64,000 nt of DNA from Cupriavidus basilensis (GCF_000832305.1 NZ_CP010536.1:4154001-4218000); one strand, 5' to 3'. Shown: positions 8,583-28,827, counted from the first letter of the stretch. Made by a program: numbers and translations. Notes: generated by a model from the sequence alone, not told the origin.

Positions 8583-9596
8583 ATGCCTCAGCCCCCCGCG
8601 GCCACGGCCACCGAGCCGCTGGCACGCGCCCTGCTATCCGACCCCACCCGGCTGGTCTTTGCCTCGACCGACCAGGCCCAGACGCGCGCAGCAGTGGGTA
8701 CGGTTTTCAAGCCGCACAAGCTCACCATCGGCGGCACGACGCTGGCTGCCCGCATGCATCATGCGCCGCTTGGCGCTGTGTCGTTCAACCGGCTGGCCTA
8801 CGGCGCGGAAGTCCAGATCGAGCCGGGGCCGCTCGATGATTTCCTGCTTGTGCAGATGCCGCTGGCGGGCCATGCCCAGATCCATTGCGGCCAGCAGCAG
8901 ATCCTCTCCGACCGCGACATGGCCTCGGTGCTCACACCGAGCGACCCGGTGCGGATGCGGTGGAGCCACGACAGCGACCAGTTGATCGTGCGCGTGGAGC
9001 GCGGTGCGCTGGAGCGGGTATGCGCGGCGCACCTCGGCCATCGGTCACAGGCGCCGCTGCGCTTTGAGCTTGGGATGGGTTGGCGCCGCCTGGCGGCCTG
9101 GTATCAGTTGATGCACTACCTGGCCGACCTGCTGGCGCTGGCGCCGGACGCAGCGCGGCATCCGTTGACTGCCTGCCAGCTCGAGCAGTTGGTAATCGGC
9201 ACGTTGTTGACAGTGCAGCCCCACAGCTTGGCGGAGGCGATGCGTGCACGGGGCAAACCGCTGGCGCCGCGCCACGTGAAGCAGGTCGAGGAGTACATCC
9301 ATGCTCATGCACAGGCGCCACTGACCCCCGCCCTGCTGGCGGAAATCGCCGGGGTGAGCCTGCGCGGGCTCTATGCGGGCTTCCGGGAGCATCGCGGCAT
9401 CAGCCCGATGGCCTACCTGCGCGCGGTGCGGCTGGAGCGTGTTCGCCATGACCTGCTGAACGACCCGGAGATCGACTCGGTCACGGCTGCGGCCCTGCGC
9501 TGGGGTTTCTGCCATCTGGGGCGCTTTAGCGTGGAATACCGCAAGAGTTTCGGCGAACCGCCGGGGCAGACGCTGCGTCGGCGCGGGCCCGCCTAG
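8583..9596 (+). CDS. AraC/XylS-family transcriptional regulator of the indole cluster (IndR/IifR-like)
   Basis: The 337-residue protein has an N-terminal AraC-binding-like domain (residues about 30-200) and a C-terminal pair of helix-turn-helix motifs (from about residue 235, LTPALLAEIAGVSLRGLYAGF, then the second motif ending RFSVEYRKSFGEPP). I selected the ATG at 8583 because GAGGAG lies 7 bases before it; longer in-frame starts have no site. Its position divergent from the catabolic operon suggests that it activates that operon in response to indole or a metabolite. It ends at a strong terminator shared with rpsJ. Confidence 0.88.
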   Translation: MPQPPAATATEPLARALLSDPTRLVFASTDQAQTRAAVGTVFKPHKLTIGGTTLAARMHHAPLGAVSFNRLAYGAEVQIEPGPLDDFLLVQMPLAGHAQIHCGQQQILSDRDMASVLTPSDPVRMRWSHDSDQLIVRVERGALERVCAAHLGHRSQAPLRFELGMGWRRLAAWYQLMHYLADLLALAPDAARHPLTACQLEQLVIGTLLTVQPHSLAEAMRARGKPLAPRHVKQVEEYIHAHAQAPLTPALLAEIAGVSLRGLYAGFREHRGISPMAYLRAVRLERVRHDLLNDPEIDSVTAAALRWGFCHLGRFSVEYRKSFGEPPGQTLRRRGPA

Positions 9597-9620
9597 GCCG
9601 CATTCGTCGGGGCGGGAACG

Positions 9621-9660
9621 CAAAAACAAAAACGGCGAACCGAAGTTCGCCGCTTTTTTT
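9621..9660. terminator. Bidirectional intrinsic terminator between the AraC regulator and rpsJ
   Basis: The stem CGGCGAAC (9633-9640) pairs with GTTCGCCG (9645-9652) around a CGAA loop. On the plus strand it is followed by seven Ts (9654-9660). On the minus strand it is followed by TTTTTGTTTTTG (9632 down to 9621). It can therefore end both the regulator transcript and the rpsJ transcript. Confidence 0.85.
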
Positions 9661-9663
9661 GCG

Positions 9664-9686
9664 CAAAACCGCTTGGGGCGGTTTTG
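9664..9686 (-). terminator. Second hairpin directly after rpsJ
   Basis: CAAAACCGC (9664-9672) pairs with GCGGTTTTG (9678-9686) across a 5-base loop, 12 bases downstream of the rpsJ stop. It has no U-run of its own but stands just before the strong terminator at 9621-9660, so it may stabilise the rpsJ mRNA 3' end. Confidence 0.5.
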
Positions 9687-9697
9687 TGCTGAATACC

Positions 9698-10006
9698 TTA
9701 CACCTTGATTTCGACGTCGACGCCGGCCGGCAGGTCGAGCTTCATCAGTGCGTCAACGGTCTTGTCGGTAGGATCGACGATGTCCATCAGGCGCTGGTGA
9801 GTGCGGATCTCGAACTGATCACGGCTCGTCTTGTTGACGTGCGGCGAACGCAGGATGTCGAAGCGCTGGATACGGGTCGGCAGGGGCACCGGGCCCTTGA
9901 CGATCGCGCCGGTACGCTTGGCGGTATCCACGATTTCGGCTGCCGACTGGTCGATCAGGCGATAGTCGAAAGCCTTCAGGCGGATACGGATCTTCTGGTT
10001 CTGCAT
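9698..10006 (-). CDS. rpsJ: 30S ribosomal protein S10
   Basis: S10 belongs to the small-subunit head and is also the NusE partner of NusB in antitermination. The 102-residue protein begins [20 protein letters not shown] and has the conserved [20 protein letters not shown] segment. In E. coli rpsJ is the first gene of the S10 operon. Here it follows tuf by 94 bp as the last gene of the str unit and is cut off from rplC by terminators and the catabolic cassette. Confidence 0.98.
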   Translation of the reverse strand: MQNQKIRIRLKAFDYRLIDQSAAEIVDTAKRTGAIVKGPVPLPTRIQRFDILRSPHVNKTSRDQFEIRTHQRLMDIVDPTDKTVDALMKLDLPAGVDVEIKV

Positions 10007-10100
10007 GATATTTCCTTAAAAGAGCGATGGGCGGCGTGCGCCCTGGAACATGGGAACAAGCCGACGGTATTGTACCGCCAGCCTGCTCCAGGAAGTTTGC

Positions 10101-11291
10101 TTAGTCGAGGATCTTTGCCACGACGCCGGCGCCGACGGTACGACCGCCTTCACGGATAGCGAAACGCAGGCCTTCTTCCATGGCGATCGGGGCAATCAGC
10201 TTGACCGTGATCGACACGTTGTCACCCGGCATAACCATTTCCTTGTCCTTCGGCAGCTCGATCGAGCCAGTCACGTCGGTCGTACGGAAGTAGAACTGCG
10301 GGCGGTAGTTGTTGAAGAACGGGGTGTGGCGGCCGCCTTCATCCTTCGACAAGATGTAGACCTCGCCGGTGAAATGCGTGTGCGGCTTGATCGAACCCGG
10401 CTTGCACAGCACTTGGCCGCGCTCGACGTCTTCGCGCTTCGTGCCGCGCAGCAGCAGACCCACGTTGTCGCCTGCTTGACCTTGGTCCAGCAGCTTGCGG
10501 AACATTTCCACGCCGGTGCAGATGGTCTTGACCGTCGGCTTGATACCAACGATTTCGATTTCTTCACCAACCTTGATGATGCCGCGCTCGATACGACCGG
10601 TCACAACCGTGCCACGGCCCGAGATCGAGAACACGTCTTCCACCGGCATCAGGAAGGTACCGTCGATGGCACGTTCCGGCGTCGGGATGTAGCTGTCCAG
10701 CTGCTCGGCCAGGGCCAGAATGGCTTGCTCGCCCAGTTCGCCCTTGTCGCCTTCCAGTGCCAGCTTGGCCGAACCCTTGATGATCGGGGTGTCGTCGCCG
10801 GGGAATTCGTACTTGGACAAGAGCTCGCGCACTTCCATTTCGACCAGCTCGAGCAGCTCGGCGTCGTCGACCATGTCGCACTTGTTCAGGAACACGATGA
10901 TGTAAGGCACGCCAACCTGGCGGGCCAGCAGGATGTGTTCGCGGGTCTGGGGCATCGGGCCGTCAGCGGCCGAGCACACCAGGATCGCGCCGTCCATCTG
11001 TGCGGCGCCCGTGATCATGTTCTTCACATAGTCAGCGTGGCCCGGGCAGTCAACGTGTGCGTAGTGGCGGTTAGCCGTTTCGTACTCGACGTGTGCGGTG
11101 TTGATGGTAATACCGCGTGCCTTTTCTTCCGGCGCTGCGTCGATTTCGTCGTACTTCTTGGCCGAACCGCCAAACTTGGCTGCCAGCACCGTAGCAATTG
11201 CTGCCGTCAGGGTGGTCTTACCATGGTCAACGTGACCGATCGTACCAACGTTCACGTGCGGTTTAGTCCGCGAGAACTTTTCCTTTGCCAT
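10101..11291 (-). CDS. tuf: Elongation factor Tu, copy in the str operon
   Basis: EF-Tu delivers aminoacyl-tRNA to the ribosome. The 396-residue protein shows G1 GHVDHGKT (residues 19-26), G3 DCPGH (81-85) and G4 NKCD (136-139). The coding DNA appears identical to the second copy at 30022-31212, while the flanks diverge at once. The stop codon is TAA here and TGA in the other copy. AGGAG precedes the ATG. It lies between fusA and rpsJ. Confidence 0.99.
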   Translation of the reverse strand: MAKEKFSRTKPHVNVGTIGHVDHGKTTLTAAIATVLAAKFGGSAKKYDEIDAAPEEKARGITINTAHVEYETANRHYAHVDCPGHADYVKNMITGAAQMDGAILVCSAADGPMPQTREHILLARQVGVPYIIVFLNKCDMVDDAELLELVEMEVRELLSKYEFPGDDTPIIKGSAKLALEGDKGELGEQAILALAEQLDSYIPTPERAIDGTFLMPVEDVFSISGRGTVVTGRIERGIIKVGEEIEIVGIKPTVKTICTGVEMFRKLLDQGQAGDNVGLLLRGTKREDVERGQVLCKPGSIKPHTHFTGEVYILSKDEGGRHTPFFNNYRPQFYFRTTDVTGSIELPKDKEMVMPGDNVSITVKLIAPIAMEEGLRFAIREGGRTVGAGVVAKILD

Positions 11292-11332
11292 TTTTCAGCT
11301 CCTAATCGAAACCAGTATGTCGTGTTCATAGT

Positions 11333-11357
11333 GCCGCCGCGCACAACGCGCGGCGGC
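11333..11357. other. GC-rich hairpin in the fusA-tuf spacer
   Basis: GCCGCCGCGC (11333-11342) and GCGCGGCGGC (11348-11357) form a perfect 10-bp stem with loop ACAAC. On the minus strand it follows the fusA stop by 11 bases and lacks a downstream U-run, so it is more likely an RNA processing or stability element than a terminator. On the plus strand it is followed by GGATTTTTT. Confidence 0.5.
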
Positions 11358-11368
11358 GGATTTTTTAC

Positions 11369-13471
<2,103 letters not shown>

Positions 13472-13590
13472 TTTAATCCTCTATTCGTCCGTGAGACGCC
13501 GGCATCTCATTGCCAACGCCCGTAACACAAACGGGCGAGCGTGTGAAAACACAGCCCGCCCGGCAACCAACCGCGTATAACTCGCGCGCT

Positions 13591-14061
13591 TTAGAAGCGG
13601 AAGTGCGAGAACGCCTTGTTGGCTTCGGCCATGCGGTGCACTTCGTCGCGCTTCTTCATCGCGCCGCCGCGGCCTTCCGCTGCTTCCAGCAGCTCACCTG
13701 CCAGGCGCAGCGCCATCGACTTCTCGCTGCGTTTTTTCGCGGCCTCGCGCAACCAACGCATCGCCAATGCCAAACGACGCGACGGACGGACTTCGACCGG
13801 AACCTGATAGTTGGCGCCGCCCACGCGACGGCTCTTCACTTCGACCACCGGCTTCACGTTGTTGATCGCAACGGAAAACACTTCAACGGGGGCCTTGCCT
13901 GCCTTCTTTTCGATCTGGTCGAACGCGCCATAAACGATACGTTCGGCAACCGACTTCTTGCCGTCCAGCATCAGGACGTTCATGAACTTGGCAACTTCAA
14001 CGTTACCGAACTTCGGATCGGGCAGGATATCCCGCTTGGGGACTTCACGACGACGTGGCAT
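13591..14061 (-). CDS. rpsG: 30S ribosomal protein S7
   Basis: S7 nucleates assembly of the 30S head and contacts tRNA at the E site. I take the ATG at 14061 ([20 protein letters not shown], 156 residues, the family length) because AAAGGAAAG lies in front; the frame is open for 20 more codons upstream without support. Conserved [16 protein letters not shown] is present. It stands between rpsL and fusA. Confidence 0.98.
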   Translation of the reverse strand: MPRRREVPKRDILPDPKFGNVEVAKFMNVLMLDGKKSVAERIVYGAFDQIEKKAGKAPVEVFSVAINNVKPVVEVKSRRVGGANYQVPVEVRPSRRLALAMRWLREAAKKRSEKSMALRLAGELLEAAEGRGGAMKKRDEVHRMAEANKAFSHFRF

Positions 14062-14287
14062 CTTCTTTCCTTTAGATTCAGTTGAGAGCGCGGCAATGAT
14101 TTCCCGCTCTCCGGCCACCAACTAGCTTGCCTTCCATCGAGGCAAATTCGCCGGGTGACCACTTACTCGACGGCACGGCGCATAAACGCTCCGTTGTACC
14201 GCCGCCTGGTGACAGCACCATGACGCAACCGCCACAGGCTATCGTTTGTTGCTTCGGGCTTTGTGCCCAGCTTGCCTGGCGTTAGCC

Positions 14288-14665
14288 TTAAGCAGCCTTC
14301 GGACGCTTCGCGCCGTACTTCGAACGTGCCTGGCGACGATCCTTCACGCCTTGCAAGTCCAGCGAGCCACGGACGATGTGGTAACGCACACCCGGCAAGT
14401 CCTTCACACGGCCGCCGCGGATCAGCACGACCGAGTGTTCTTGCAGGTTGTGGCCTTCACCGCCGATGTACGAGATGACCTCGAAACCGTTGGTCAGGCG
14501 CACCTTGGCGACCTTACGCAGTGCCGAGTTCGGCTTCTTCGGCGTCGTGGTGTACACACGGGTGCACACGCCGCGACGCTGGGGGCAGTTCTCAAGCGCC
14601 GGGCTCTTGCTCTTGACGACTTCAGAGACACGCGGCTTGCGAACCAGTTGGTTGATAGTTGGCAT
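14288..14665 (-). CDS. rpsL: 30S ribosomal protein S12
   Basis: S12 monitors decoding at the A site. The 125-residue protein has the usual [19 protein letters not shown] and [13 protein letters not shown] segments. The lysines equivalent to Lys43 and Lys88 are wild type, so no streptomycin-resistance substitution is present at those positions. It is the first gene of the str operon and has a clear promoter about 280 bp upstream. Confidence 0.99.
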   Translation of the reverse strand: MPTINQLVRKPRVSEVVKSKSPALENCPQRRGVCTRVYTTTPKKPNSALRKVAKVRLTNGFEVISYIGGEGHNLQEHSVVLIRGGRVKDLPGVRYHIVRGSLDLQGVKDRRQARSKYGAKRPKAA

Positions 14666-14943
14666 TGTTCAATCCAGCTTGGTTTTACGGAAAAACACCC
14701 CTGGGGCCACAAGCAATGGGCCGAAGAGGCAACGACGGGTTTTGGGCGGGAAAAGTGAGCGAGCGCTCTTGAGACGGACCTGTGGAGGAACAGACTGGCC
14801 AAAGAGCGCGAGCTCGCCTGGGATCCCGCTGCGACCACACCACCAGAGCATCACACGATCCCCTGGCAGGCTTGCCGATTGCGAACCGAGGGCCACAATT
14901 ACGACAGGCGAGCGAAATCCAAAGCCAAAAACTCGAATCTGAC

Positions 14944-14972
14944 ATTCTAGCAGCGACTACGTAAACCGTCAA
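14944..14972 (-). promoter_or_regulatory. Predicted sigma-70 promoter of the str operon (rpsL)
   Basis: On the minus strand TTGACG (14967-14972) and TAGAAT (14944-14949) are separated by 17 bp, one of the best promoter matches in the window. It would start a leader of about 270 nt before rpsL. A 7-bp inverted repeat (GCTTCTG/CAGAAGC, 14976-14990) lies just upstream of the -35 element. The rest of the 355-bp recQ-rpsL gap shows no gene. Confidence 0.75.
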
Positions 14973-15020
14973 GCAGCTTCTGACAGAAGCGTGCTGCCCG
15001 GCTTAGGCCCGGGCAAGGTC

Positions 15021-16886
15021 TCAAAAGTCCTCCACGGCACCCAGCGCTTCCAGGATGGCATCGCCGTAGCGCTCCAGCTTGGCGGCGCCGATGCCGGGGA
15101 CTTCAGCCATTGCCGTCAACGAATCCGGCGCGCTGCGCGCCAGTTCGGCCAGCGTGGCGTCATGGAAGATCACATAGGCCGGCACGCCGTGCTCGCGTGC
15201 CGTCTCGGTGCGCCACTTGCGCAGGGCTTCCCAGTTGGCCAATGCCTCGGTGTCCATGCCGGCGGTATGGTCGGTGCGTGTGCCGGCGGAGCCGCGCACG
15301 CCACGCTCGCCGCTCTTGGCTGGCTTGCTGGCCTGGCGGCGCAGGGTGATCGGCATCTCGCCCTTGAGCACCGCGCGCGCAGCGTCGCCAAGCAGCAGGG
15401 CGCCGTGACCGCCATGGTCGATCACCAGCAGGCCGTGGGCAATCAACTGGCGGAAAATGGCGTGCCACTCGGAGACTGAACGGTCCGCGCCGATGCCAAA
15501 CGTGGAGACCTTGTCGTGGCCCCATTGGCGAATTTTTTCCGACGCATTGCCGCGCAGCACGTCGACCATATGGGTCGCGCCGAAATGAACGCGGCTGGCC
15601 TGTGCCGTACGGTAGACGCATGACAGCGCCATCTGCGCTTCACGCGTGCCATCCCAGGTAGCGGGCGGCTCCAGGCAGGTGTCGCAGTTGCCGCAGGGCT
15701 CGCTGGCTTCGTCGAAATAGCCAAGGATGCGCACGCGGCGGCAGCCGGCCGTCTCGCACAGTCCGAGCAGGGCATCGAGCTTGGCGGACGAGACGCGCTT
15801 GTGCGCATCGTCTGCCTCGGACTCGTCGATCATGCGCTTTTGCTGAACCACGTCGCCCAGGCCGTAGGCCATCCAGGCGTTGGCCGGCAGCCCGTCGCGG
15901 CCGGCACGGCCGGTCTCCTGATAGTAGCCCTCCATGCTCTTGGGCAAGTCCAGGTGCGCCACAAAACGCACGTCCGGCTTGTCGATGCCCATGCCAAAAG
16001 CGATGGTGGCCACCATGATCACGCCCTCTTCCTCGCGGAAACGCGCCTGATGGTGCTGGCGCACGCCCGCATCCATACCGGCGTGGTATGCCAGCGCGTT
16101 GAGGCCCTGGGCGCTGAGGTAGCTGGCGGTGTCCTCCACCTTCTTGCGCGACAAGCAATAGACGATGCCGCTGTCGTGCGTGCCGTCCGCGGCCAGGTGC
16201 TCGGCCTTGATAAAGGCCAGCAACTGCTGGCGCGCATTGTCCTTCTCGACGATGCGATAGCGGATATTGGGACGGTCGAAGCTGGAGACGAAGACGCGAG
16301 CGTCGTGCAGCGCGAGGCGCTCGACGATTTCCTCGCGCGTGACGGAATCCGCGGTAGCCGTCAGGGCAATGCGCGGCACTTCCGGGAAGCGCTCGTGCAG
16401 CACCGAGAGCTGGATGTACTCGGGTCGGAAGTCATGGCCCCACTGCGATACACAGTGCGCCTCGTCGATGGCGAACACGCCGATACGGGTACGCTGGAGC
16501 AGGTCCTGGAAGCGCGGCGTCATCAGCCGCTCGGGCGCCACATAGAGGATTTCCAGCCGGCCGGCGAGCAGATCGCGCTCGACCGCGGAGGCCTCGGCCC
16601 CGCTGAGCGTCGAGTTCAGCACTGCTGCGCGCACGCCCGCCTCGGACAGCGCCGCGACCTGGTCCTGCATCAGCGCGATCAGGGGCGACACCACGATGCC
16701 GGTGCCCTGCCCGGCCCGCTGCCGCAGCAGCGCGGGAATCTGGTAGCACAGCGACTTGCCGCCGCCGGTCGGCATCAGGACCAGGCAATCGCCGCCATCG
16801 GCCACATGGTCGATGATCTCCCCCTGCCGGCCGCGGAAGGCGTGGTAGCCAAAAACATCCTTGAGAATCGCCAGGGCGCGCGACAT
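15021..16886 (-). CDS. recQ: ATP-dependent DNA helicase RecQ
   Basis: RecQ unwinds DNA 3' to 5' in recombination and replication-fork repair. The 621-residue protein has the full domain set: a helicase core with GGGKS (residues 41-45) and DEAH (141-144), a C-terminal lobe with [10 protein letters not shown], the zinc-binding cysteines of the RQC domain (CETAGC ... CGNCDTC), and an HRDC domain at the end ([13 protein letters not shown]). Its position between the rpoBC and str units, on the same strand, is unusual relative to E. coli. It stands alone, with the rpoC terminator upstream and the rpsL promoter just after its stop. Confidence 0.96.
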   Translation of the reverse strand: MSRALAILKDVFGYHAFRGRQGEIIDHVADGGDCLVLMPTGGGKSLCYQIPALLRQRAGQGTGIVVSPLIALMQDQVAALSEAGVRAAVLNSTLSGAEASAVERDLLAGRLEILYVAPERLMTPRFQDLLQRTRIGVFAIDEAHCVSQWGHDFRPEYIQLSVLHERFPEVPRIALTATADSVTREEIVERLALHDARVFVSSFDRPNIRYRIVEKDNARQQLLAFIKAEHLAADGTHDSGIVYCLSRKKVEDTASYLSAQGLNALAYHAGMDAGVRQHHQARFREEEGVIMVATIAFGMGIDKPDVRFVAHLDLPKSMEGYYQETGRAGRDGLPANAWMAYGLGDVVQQKRMIDESEADDAHKRVSSAKLDALLGLCETAGCRRVRILGYFDEASEPCGNCDTCLEPPATWDGTREAQMALSCVYRTAQASRVHFGATHMVDVLRGNASEKIRQWGHDKVSTFGIGADRSVSEWHAIFRQLIAHGLLVIDHGGHGALLLGDAARAVLKGEMPITLRRQASKPAKSGERGVRGSAGTRTDHTAGMDTEALANWEALRKWRTETAREHGVPAYVIFHDATLAELARSAPDSLTAMAEVPGIGAAKLERYGDAILEALGAVEDF

Positions 16887-17089
16887 AGCAACAGCTTAAA
16901 AAAGGGTGGGACCGCGAAAGGCGTAACCATACCACCAAGGGCGCGGCTAACTACTTCGGCCTGTGACGAATGTTCCCGGATTTCTTTCGTGTGGCGGCGC
17001 ATGGAGCACGGGTCCGTGCCCCTGCGGCAAAGCATAAGCACGACGAATAAAAATGACCGAAGAGAGCGACCGAAATAAAACAGGCCATA

Positions 17090-17104
17090 TACGTACAGTA
17101 CGTA
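17090..17104. repeat. 15-bp perfect palindrome between rpoC and recQ
   Basis: TACGTACAGTACGTA is an inverted repeat with 7-bp arms around one base. It lies 6 bp beyond the T-run of the rpoC terminator and about 200 bp upstream of recQ. It could be an operator for recQ or part of a secondary structure. The 290-bp rpoC-recQ gap (16887-17177) holds no other gene. Confidence 0.5.
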
Positions 17105-17110
17105 CAGGCC

Positions 17111-17137
17111 AAAAAAAACCCGGCCACCAGGGCCGGG
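17111..17137 (-). terminator. Intrinsic terminator after rpoC
   Basis: GGCCGGG (17131-17137) and CCCGGCC (17119-17125) form a 7-bp GC stem followed, on the minus strand, by eight Ts (17118 down to 17111). It lies about 40 bp after the rpoC stop and should end the rplKAJL-rpoBC transcript before recQ. Confidence 0.88.
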
Positions 17138-17177
17138 CTTCTTCATGCAGCTTGCTTGCAGGTTCAGGCTGGCAGTC

Positions 17178-21422
<4,245 letters not shown>

Positions 21423-21555
21423 TGCAACTCCTTGTTTCGCCGCCAGCCCGACAGCATGTCGGGCCCGCGGCATTCATCCTGTGGGAAAACCGTAGCGGGC
21501 ATTCGGCGGCAGGCGGGCCATTCACGGCCGGCCTGCCGCGCACTCTCGATCCAAA

Positions 21556-25662
<4,107 letters not shown>

Positions 25663-25840
25663 GGGATCTCCGAATCATCGCAGGGCTGGCTGGACCTGGC
25701 GCAGCACCTGAGGTGTTCAGCGACTGGGAGGGGATTTGGCGGTTGGCCGCTACCAACCTCTGGCTGACGGTGTCCGCACGCTGCGAGCCGGCAGAAACGA
25801 CGCAATGCGTCATACCGGCCCGGGGGACACCCGACCAAAC

Positions 25841-25904
25841 TTGTCTTCTGCAGTCGGTTCAGAAGACAAACATCAGCAACCACTTAGTGTGCCACTGATG
25901 TTTG
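25841..25904 (-). other. Two overlapping hairpins in the rplL-rpoB spacer
   Basis: Stem A pairs TTGTCTTCTG (25841-25850) with CAGAAGACAA (25860-25869). Stem B pairs CAAACATCAG (25867-25876) with CTGATGTTTG (25895-25904). Both are perfect 10-bp stems, and they share bases 25867-25869, so they compete at the base. In E. coli the same spacer carries an RNase III processing hairpin; a similar function here is inference. Confidence 0.6.
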
Positions 25905-26004
25905 GCCTCTGCTCAAGCTTAGGCATACGCCCAGCTCTGAAGCATCGCTTGCGCCACTTATTCGCGCTTCGGAGTGCACAGTAAAACACACATTGCAGAA
26001 GCGC

Positions 26005-26040
26005 AAAAAGGCTGGCGCCGGGAATCTCCCTTTGCCAGCC
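26005..26040 (-). terminator. Terminator-like attenuator between rplL and rpoB
   Basis: On the minus strand GGCTGGC and GCCAGCC (26034-26040 with 26010-26016) form a stem, extended inside by GGGA/TCCC, followed by TTTTT (26009-26005). It lies about 35 bp after the rplL stop. Partial termination here would give more L7/L12 than RNA polymerase, as in E. coli. A second perfect 9-bp hairpin (26045-26066) stands immediately in front. Confidence 0.75.
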
Positions 26041-26073
26041 CCATTCGCGTGCCAAAAGGCACGCGAGTACAGC

Positions 26074-26445
26074 TTACTTGACTTCGACCTTTGCGCCGGC
26101 TTCTTCCAGCTTCTTCTTGGCATCAGCTGCAGCAGCCTTGTCCACGCCTTCCTTGACAGCCTTCGGTGCGCCGTCAACCAGATCCTTGGCTTCCTTCAGG
26201 CCCAGGCCGGTGATTTCGCGAACAGCCTTAATCACGCCAACCTTGTTTGCGCCGATTTCCGACAGGATAACGTTGAACTCGGTTTGCTCTTCAGCGGCAG
26301 CAGCGCCTGCGCCCGGGGCAGCAGCCACGGCCATCGAAGCGGCGGACACGCCAAACTTTTCTTCGAACGCCTTGACCAGGTCGTTCAGTTCCATCACGGA
26401 CATCGAGCCTACGGCTTCGAGGATGTCGTCTTTGCTGATTGCCAT
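26074..26445 (-). CDS. rplL: 50S ribosomal protein L7/L12
   Basis: L7/L12 forms the flexible stalk that recruits translation GTPases. The 123-residue protein has the N-terminal dimerisation part ([23 protein letters not shown]), an Ala/Gly-rich hinge (residues about 40-52), and the C-terminal domain with [19 protein letters not shown]. It follows rplJ by 76 bp. Confidence 0.99.
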   Translation of the reverse strand: MAISKDDILEAVGSMSVMELNDLVKAFEEKFGVSAASMAVAAAPGAGAAAAEEQTEFNVILSEIGANKVGVIKAVREITGLGLKEAKDLVDGAPKAVKEGVDKAAAADAKKKLEEAGAKVEVK

Positions 26446-26521
26446 TTGGAATACTCCTGCTAAATGTGATTCGGTATCGGTAATGCGATCTTGATGAGCC
26501 AGGCTGCGAAAGGCTTACGCC

Positions 26522-27070
26522 TTAAGCAGCTGCGCCTTCGCTCTCGGCGGCGGCAGCAGCGCCTTCGCCTTCGGCGGGGGCGCCTTCGCTCTTCTTGGCG
26601 GCCAGTGCAGCCAGCAGACGGGCGAAGCCCGACACCGGTGCCTGCATCACGCCAAGCAGCTGAGCAATCAGTTCGTCGCGGCTCGGGATCGAGGCCAGTG
26701 CCTTGACGGCAGCAGCATCGAGCACATTGCCGTCGTACGACGCTGCGCGCAGAACCAACTTGTCGTTGGTCTTGGCAAAGTCGTTCAGAACCTTGGCCGA
26801 CGACACTGCATCTTCGGAAATACCGTAGATCAGCGGACCGGTCATTTGCTCTGCGAGGCCGGCAAACGGCGTGCCTTCCACGGCGCGGCGTGCCAGCGTG
26901 TTCTTCAGAACACGCAGGTACACGCCTTGCTCGCGGGCCTTGGCGCGCAGCTTGGTCAGATCGCCAACCGCAATGCCGCGATATTCGGCTACGACGATGG
27001 TCTGGGCTTTAGCGACTTGCGCCGAAACCTCAGCAACGACGGCCTTCTTATCTTCAATATTAAGTGGCAC
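26522..27070 (-). CDS. rplJ: 50S ribosomal protein L10
   Basis: L10 anchors L7/L12 dimers to 23S rRNA. The 182-residue protein begins [15 protein letters not shown] and is longer than E. coli L10 (165) because of an Ala/Glu-rich C-terminal tail. The start codon is GTG (27068-27070) with GGAG 7 bases upstream. A 430-bp leader precedes it. Confidence 0.98.
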   Translation of the reverse strand: MPLNIEDKKAVVAEVSAQVAKAQTIVVAEYRGIAVGDLTKLRAKAREQGVYLRVLKNTLARRAVEGTPFAGLAEQMTGPLIYGISEDAVSSAKVLNDFAKTNDKLVLRAASYDGNVLDAAAVKALASIPSRDELIAQLLGVMQAPVSGFARLLAALAAKKSEGAPAEGEGAAAAAESEGAAA

Positions 27071-27500
27071 GGTTAAGCTCCAAAACGATGCTTGTCCCCC
27101 GGATCGTCCGGGGCACGCACATCAGTCCAAACGAACGGCGTCCGATTTGGCCCGAATCACCCGGGTCATTGCCCGGATTCTTCAATCCCTCGGGTGCGCC
27201 ATCTGCGCTGGTGGGCCGGGAGGCGTCACGGCAGGCCGAAGCCACGCTGCGTACGTTCCGTCCGATTAAGGCGAGGCTGCCAACCTACGGCCGCACCCGC
27301 CACCAGCGGTCTTTGATAACCAGCGGTGCCTGCTCCGCGCTTGCGCGCCGGCGGGCACCACTGCCCAAAGCCTTGCTCCTTCATCGTGCGGTGTCCATCG
27401 CGCACCGCCTGACTCGGGAGACGATCCCGGCCTGGGCCAGGATCCTCAATTCTTTACACCGGGCGACGTTATCGGGTCCGCCCTGCGGTTGCCGCCAGCC
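27071..27500 (-). promoter_or_regulatory. rplJ leader region (likely L10 autoregulatory leader)
   Basis: This 430-bp gap between rplA and rplJ contains no convincing gene. Near its end a very stable hairpin CCCCGGA/TCCGGGG (27097-27103 with 27107-27113, loop of 3) lies about 27 bases before the start codon. Further upstream are smaller paired segments (GGATT/AATCC, CCGGG/CCCGG). Long structured leaders bound by L10-L7/L12 occur here in other bacteria. I could not identify the kink-turn with certainty, nor a clear promoter. Confidence 0.5.
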
Positions 27501-28196
27501 TTAGGCCGACAGCGAAGCCTGTTCCACGCGAACGCCAACGCCCATGGTGGACGAAACAGCGATCTTGCGCAGGTACACGCCTTTGCTGGTAGCCGGCTTC
27601 GACTTCACCAGGGCTTCGATCAGCGCGCTCAGGTTGCGCTTCAGATCGGCGTCCTGGAACGAACGGCGGCCAATGGTGGCGTGGATGATACCGGCCTTGT
27701 CGACACGGTATTGCACCTGACCGGCCTTGGCGTTCTTCACAGCCTGGGCGACGTCGGGGGTAACCGTACCGACCTTCGGGTTCGGCATCAGGCCGCGCGG
27801 GCCCAGGATCTGGCCCAGCGTACCAACGATACGCATCGTGTCCGGCGAAGCGATCACGACGTCGAAGTTCAGGTTGCCGGCCTTGACTTGTTCAGCCAGG
27901 TCTTCCATACCGACGATTTCGGCGCCAGCTGCCTTCGCGGCTTCAGCCTTTTCGCCTTGGGCGAACACAGCCACGCGAACCGACTTGCCGGTACCGGCAG
28001 GCAGCACGACGGAGCCACGAACCACCTGGTCCGACTTCTTCGCATCGATGCCGAGTTGCACGGCAACGTCGATGGATTCGTCGAACTTGGCCGATGCGCA
28101 ACCCTTCACCAGGCCCAGGGCCTCGTCGATCGGGTAGAACTTGGTGCGCTCGATCTTCGCCTTGTTCGCGGCGGTGCGCTTGGAAACCTTAGCCAT
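27501..28196 (-). CDS. rplA: 50S ribosomal protein L1
   Basis: L1 forms the mobile stalk at the E site and represses the L11 operon in E. coli. The 231-residue protein has the expected length and segments ([22 protein letters not shown] and [15 protein letters not shown]). Its ATG directly abuts the rplK stop codon (no intervening base), which indicates tight coupling. Confidence 0.99.
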   Translation of the reverse strand: MAKVSKRTAANKAKIERTKFYPIDEALGLVKGCASAKFDESIDVAVQLGIDAKKSDQVVRGSVVLPAGTGKSVRVAVFAQGEKAEAAKAAGAEIVGMEDLAEQVKAGNLNFDVVIASPDTMRIVGTLGQILGPRGLMPNPKVGTVTPDVAQAVKNAKAGQVQYRVDKAGIIHATIGRRSFQDADLKRNLSALIEALVKSKPATSKGVYLRKIAVSSTMGVGVRVEQASLSA

Positions 28197-28628
28197 TTAC
28201 AGACCCTCCACGGTGATGCCCATCGAGCGAGCCGAACCGGCGATCGTACGGACAGCAGCGTCCAGATCGGCAGCGGTCAGGTCAGCGTTCTTTGCCTTGG
28301 CGATTTCTTCAGCCTGGGCACGCGTGATCTTGCCGACCTTGTCGGTGTGCGGCTTGGCCGAACCCTTGGTCAGGCCAGCTGCCTTCTTGATCAGAACGGT
28401 CGCCGGGGGCGACTTCATCACGAAGGTGAAGCTCTTGTCGGCGAAGGCGGTAATCACCACCGGCACCGGCAGGCCGGGTTCCATGCCTTGGGTCTGCGCG
28501 TTGAACGCCTTGCAGAACTCCATGATGTTCAGACCGCGTTGACCCAGTGCGGGGCCCACGGGCGGGGAGGGATTTGCCTTACCAGCCGGAATTTGCAGCT
28601 TGATAAAGCCAATGATCTTCTTGGCCAT
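28197..28628 (-). CDS. rplK: 50S ribosomal protein L11
   Basis: L11 binds the GTPase-associated centre of 23S rRNA. I use the ATG at 28628 ([20 protein letters not shown], 143 residues, the family length) with GGAG directly upstream. The proline-rich N-terminal hinge [15 protein letters not shown] is present. It follows nusG by about 200 bp. Confidence 0.98.
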   Translation of the reverse strand: MAKKIIGFIKLQIPAGKANPSPPVGPALGQRGLNIMEFCKAFNAQTQGMEPGLPVPVVITAFADKSFTFVMKSPPATVLIKKAAGLTKGSAKPHTDKVGKITRAQAEEIAKAKNADLTAADLDAAVRTIAGSARSMGITVEGL

Positions 28629-28827
28629 ATTTACTCCAATCCGGACCGCTTCCTGACGGAATGCGATCCTGTTGAGTCGTAGCGCGCTATCGCTGCAGGG
28701 ATGGTTCATCCACCCCGGCCAGCCTCACGCTCCTCTTGTGGCCAGCCCCTTTTCGAGACTGGCCGCTGCATTTTTCGCTGACCTTGCGGCCAGCATAAAA
28801 CGCGAAAACCTGAACCGCTTAAACCAC

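Noticed and set aside
4408..9596. Styrene degradation as the function of the cassette
   Set aside because: The styAB-like pair is present, but there is no styrene-oxide isomerase or phenylacetaldehyde dehydrogenase; SDR and DLH-SnoaL genes fit indole oxidation better.
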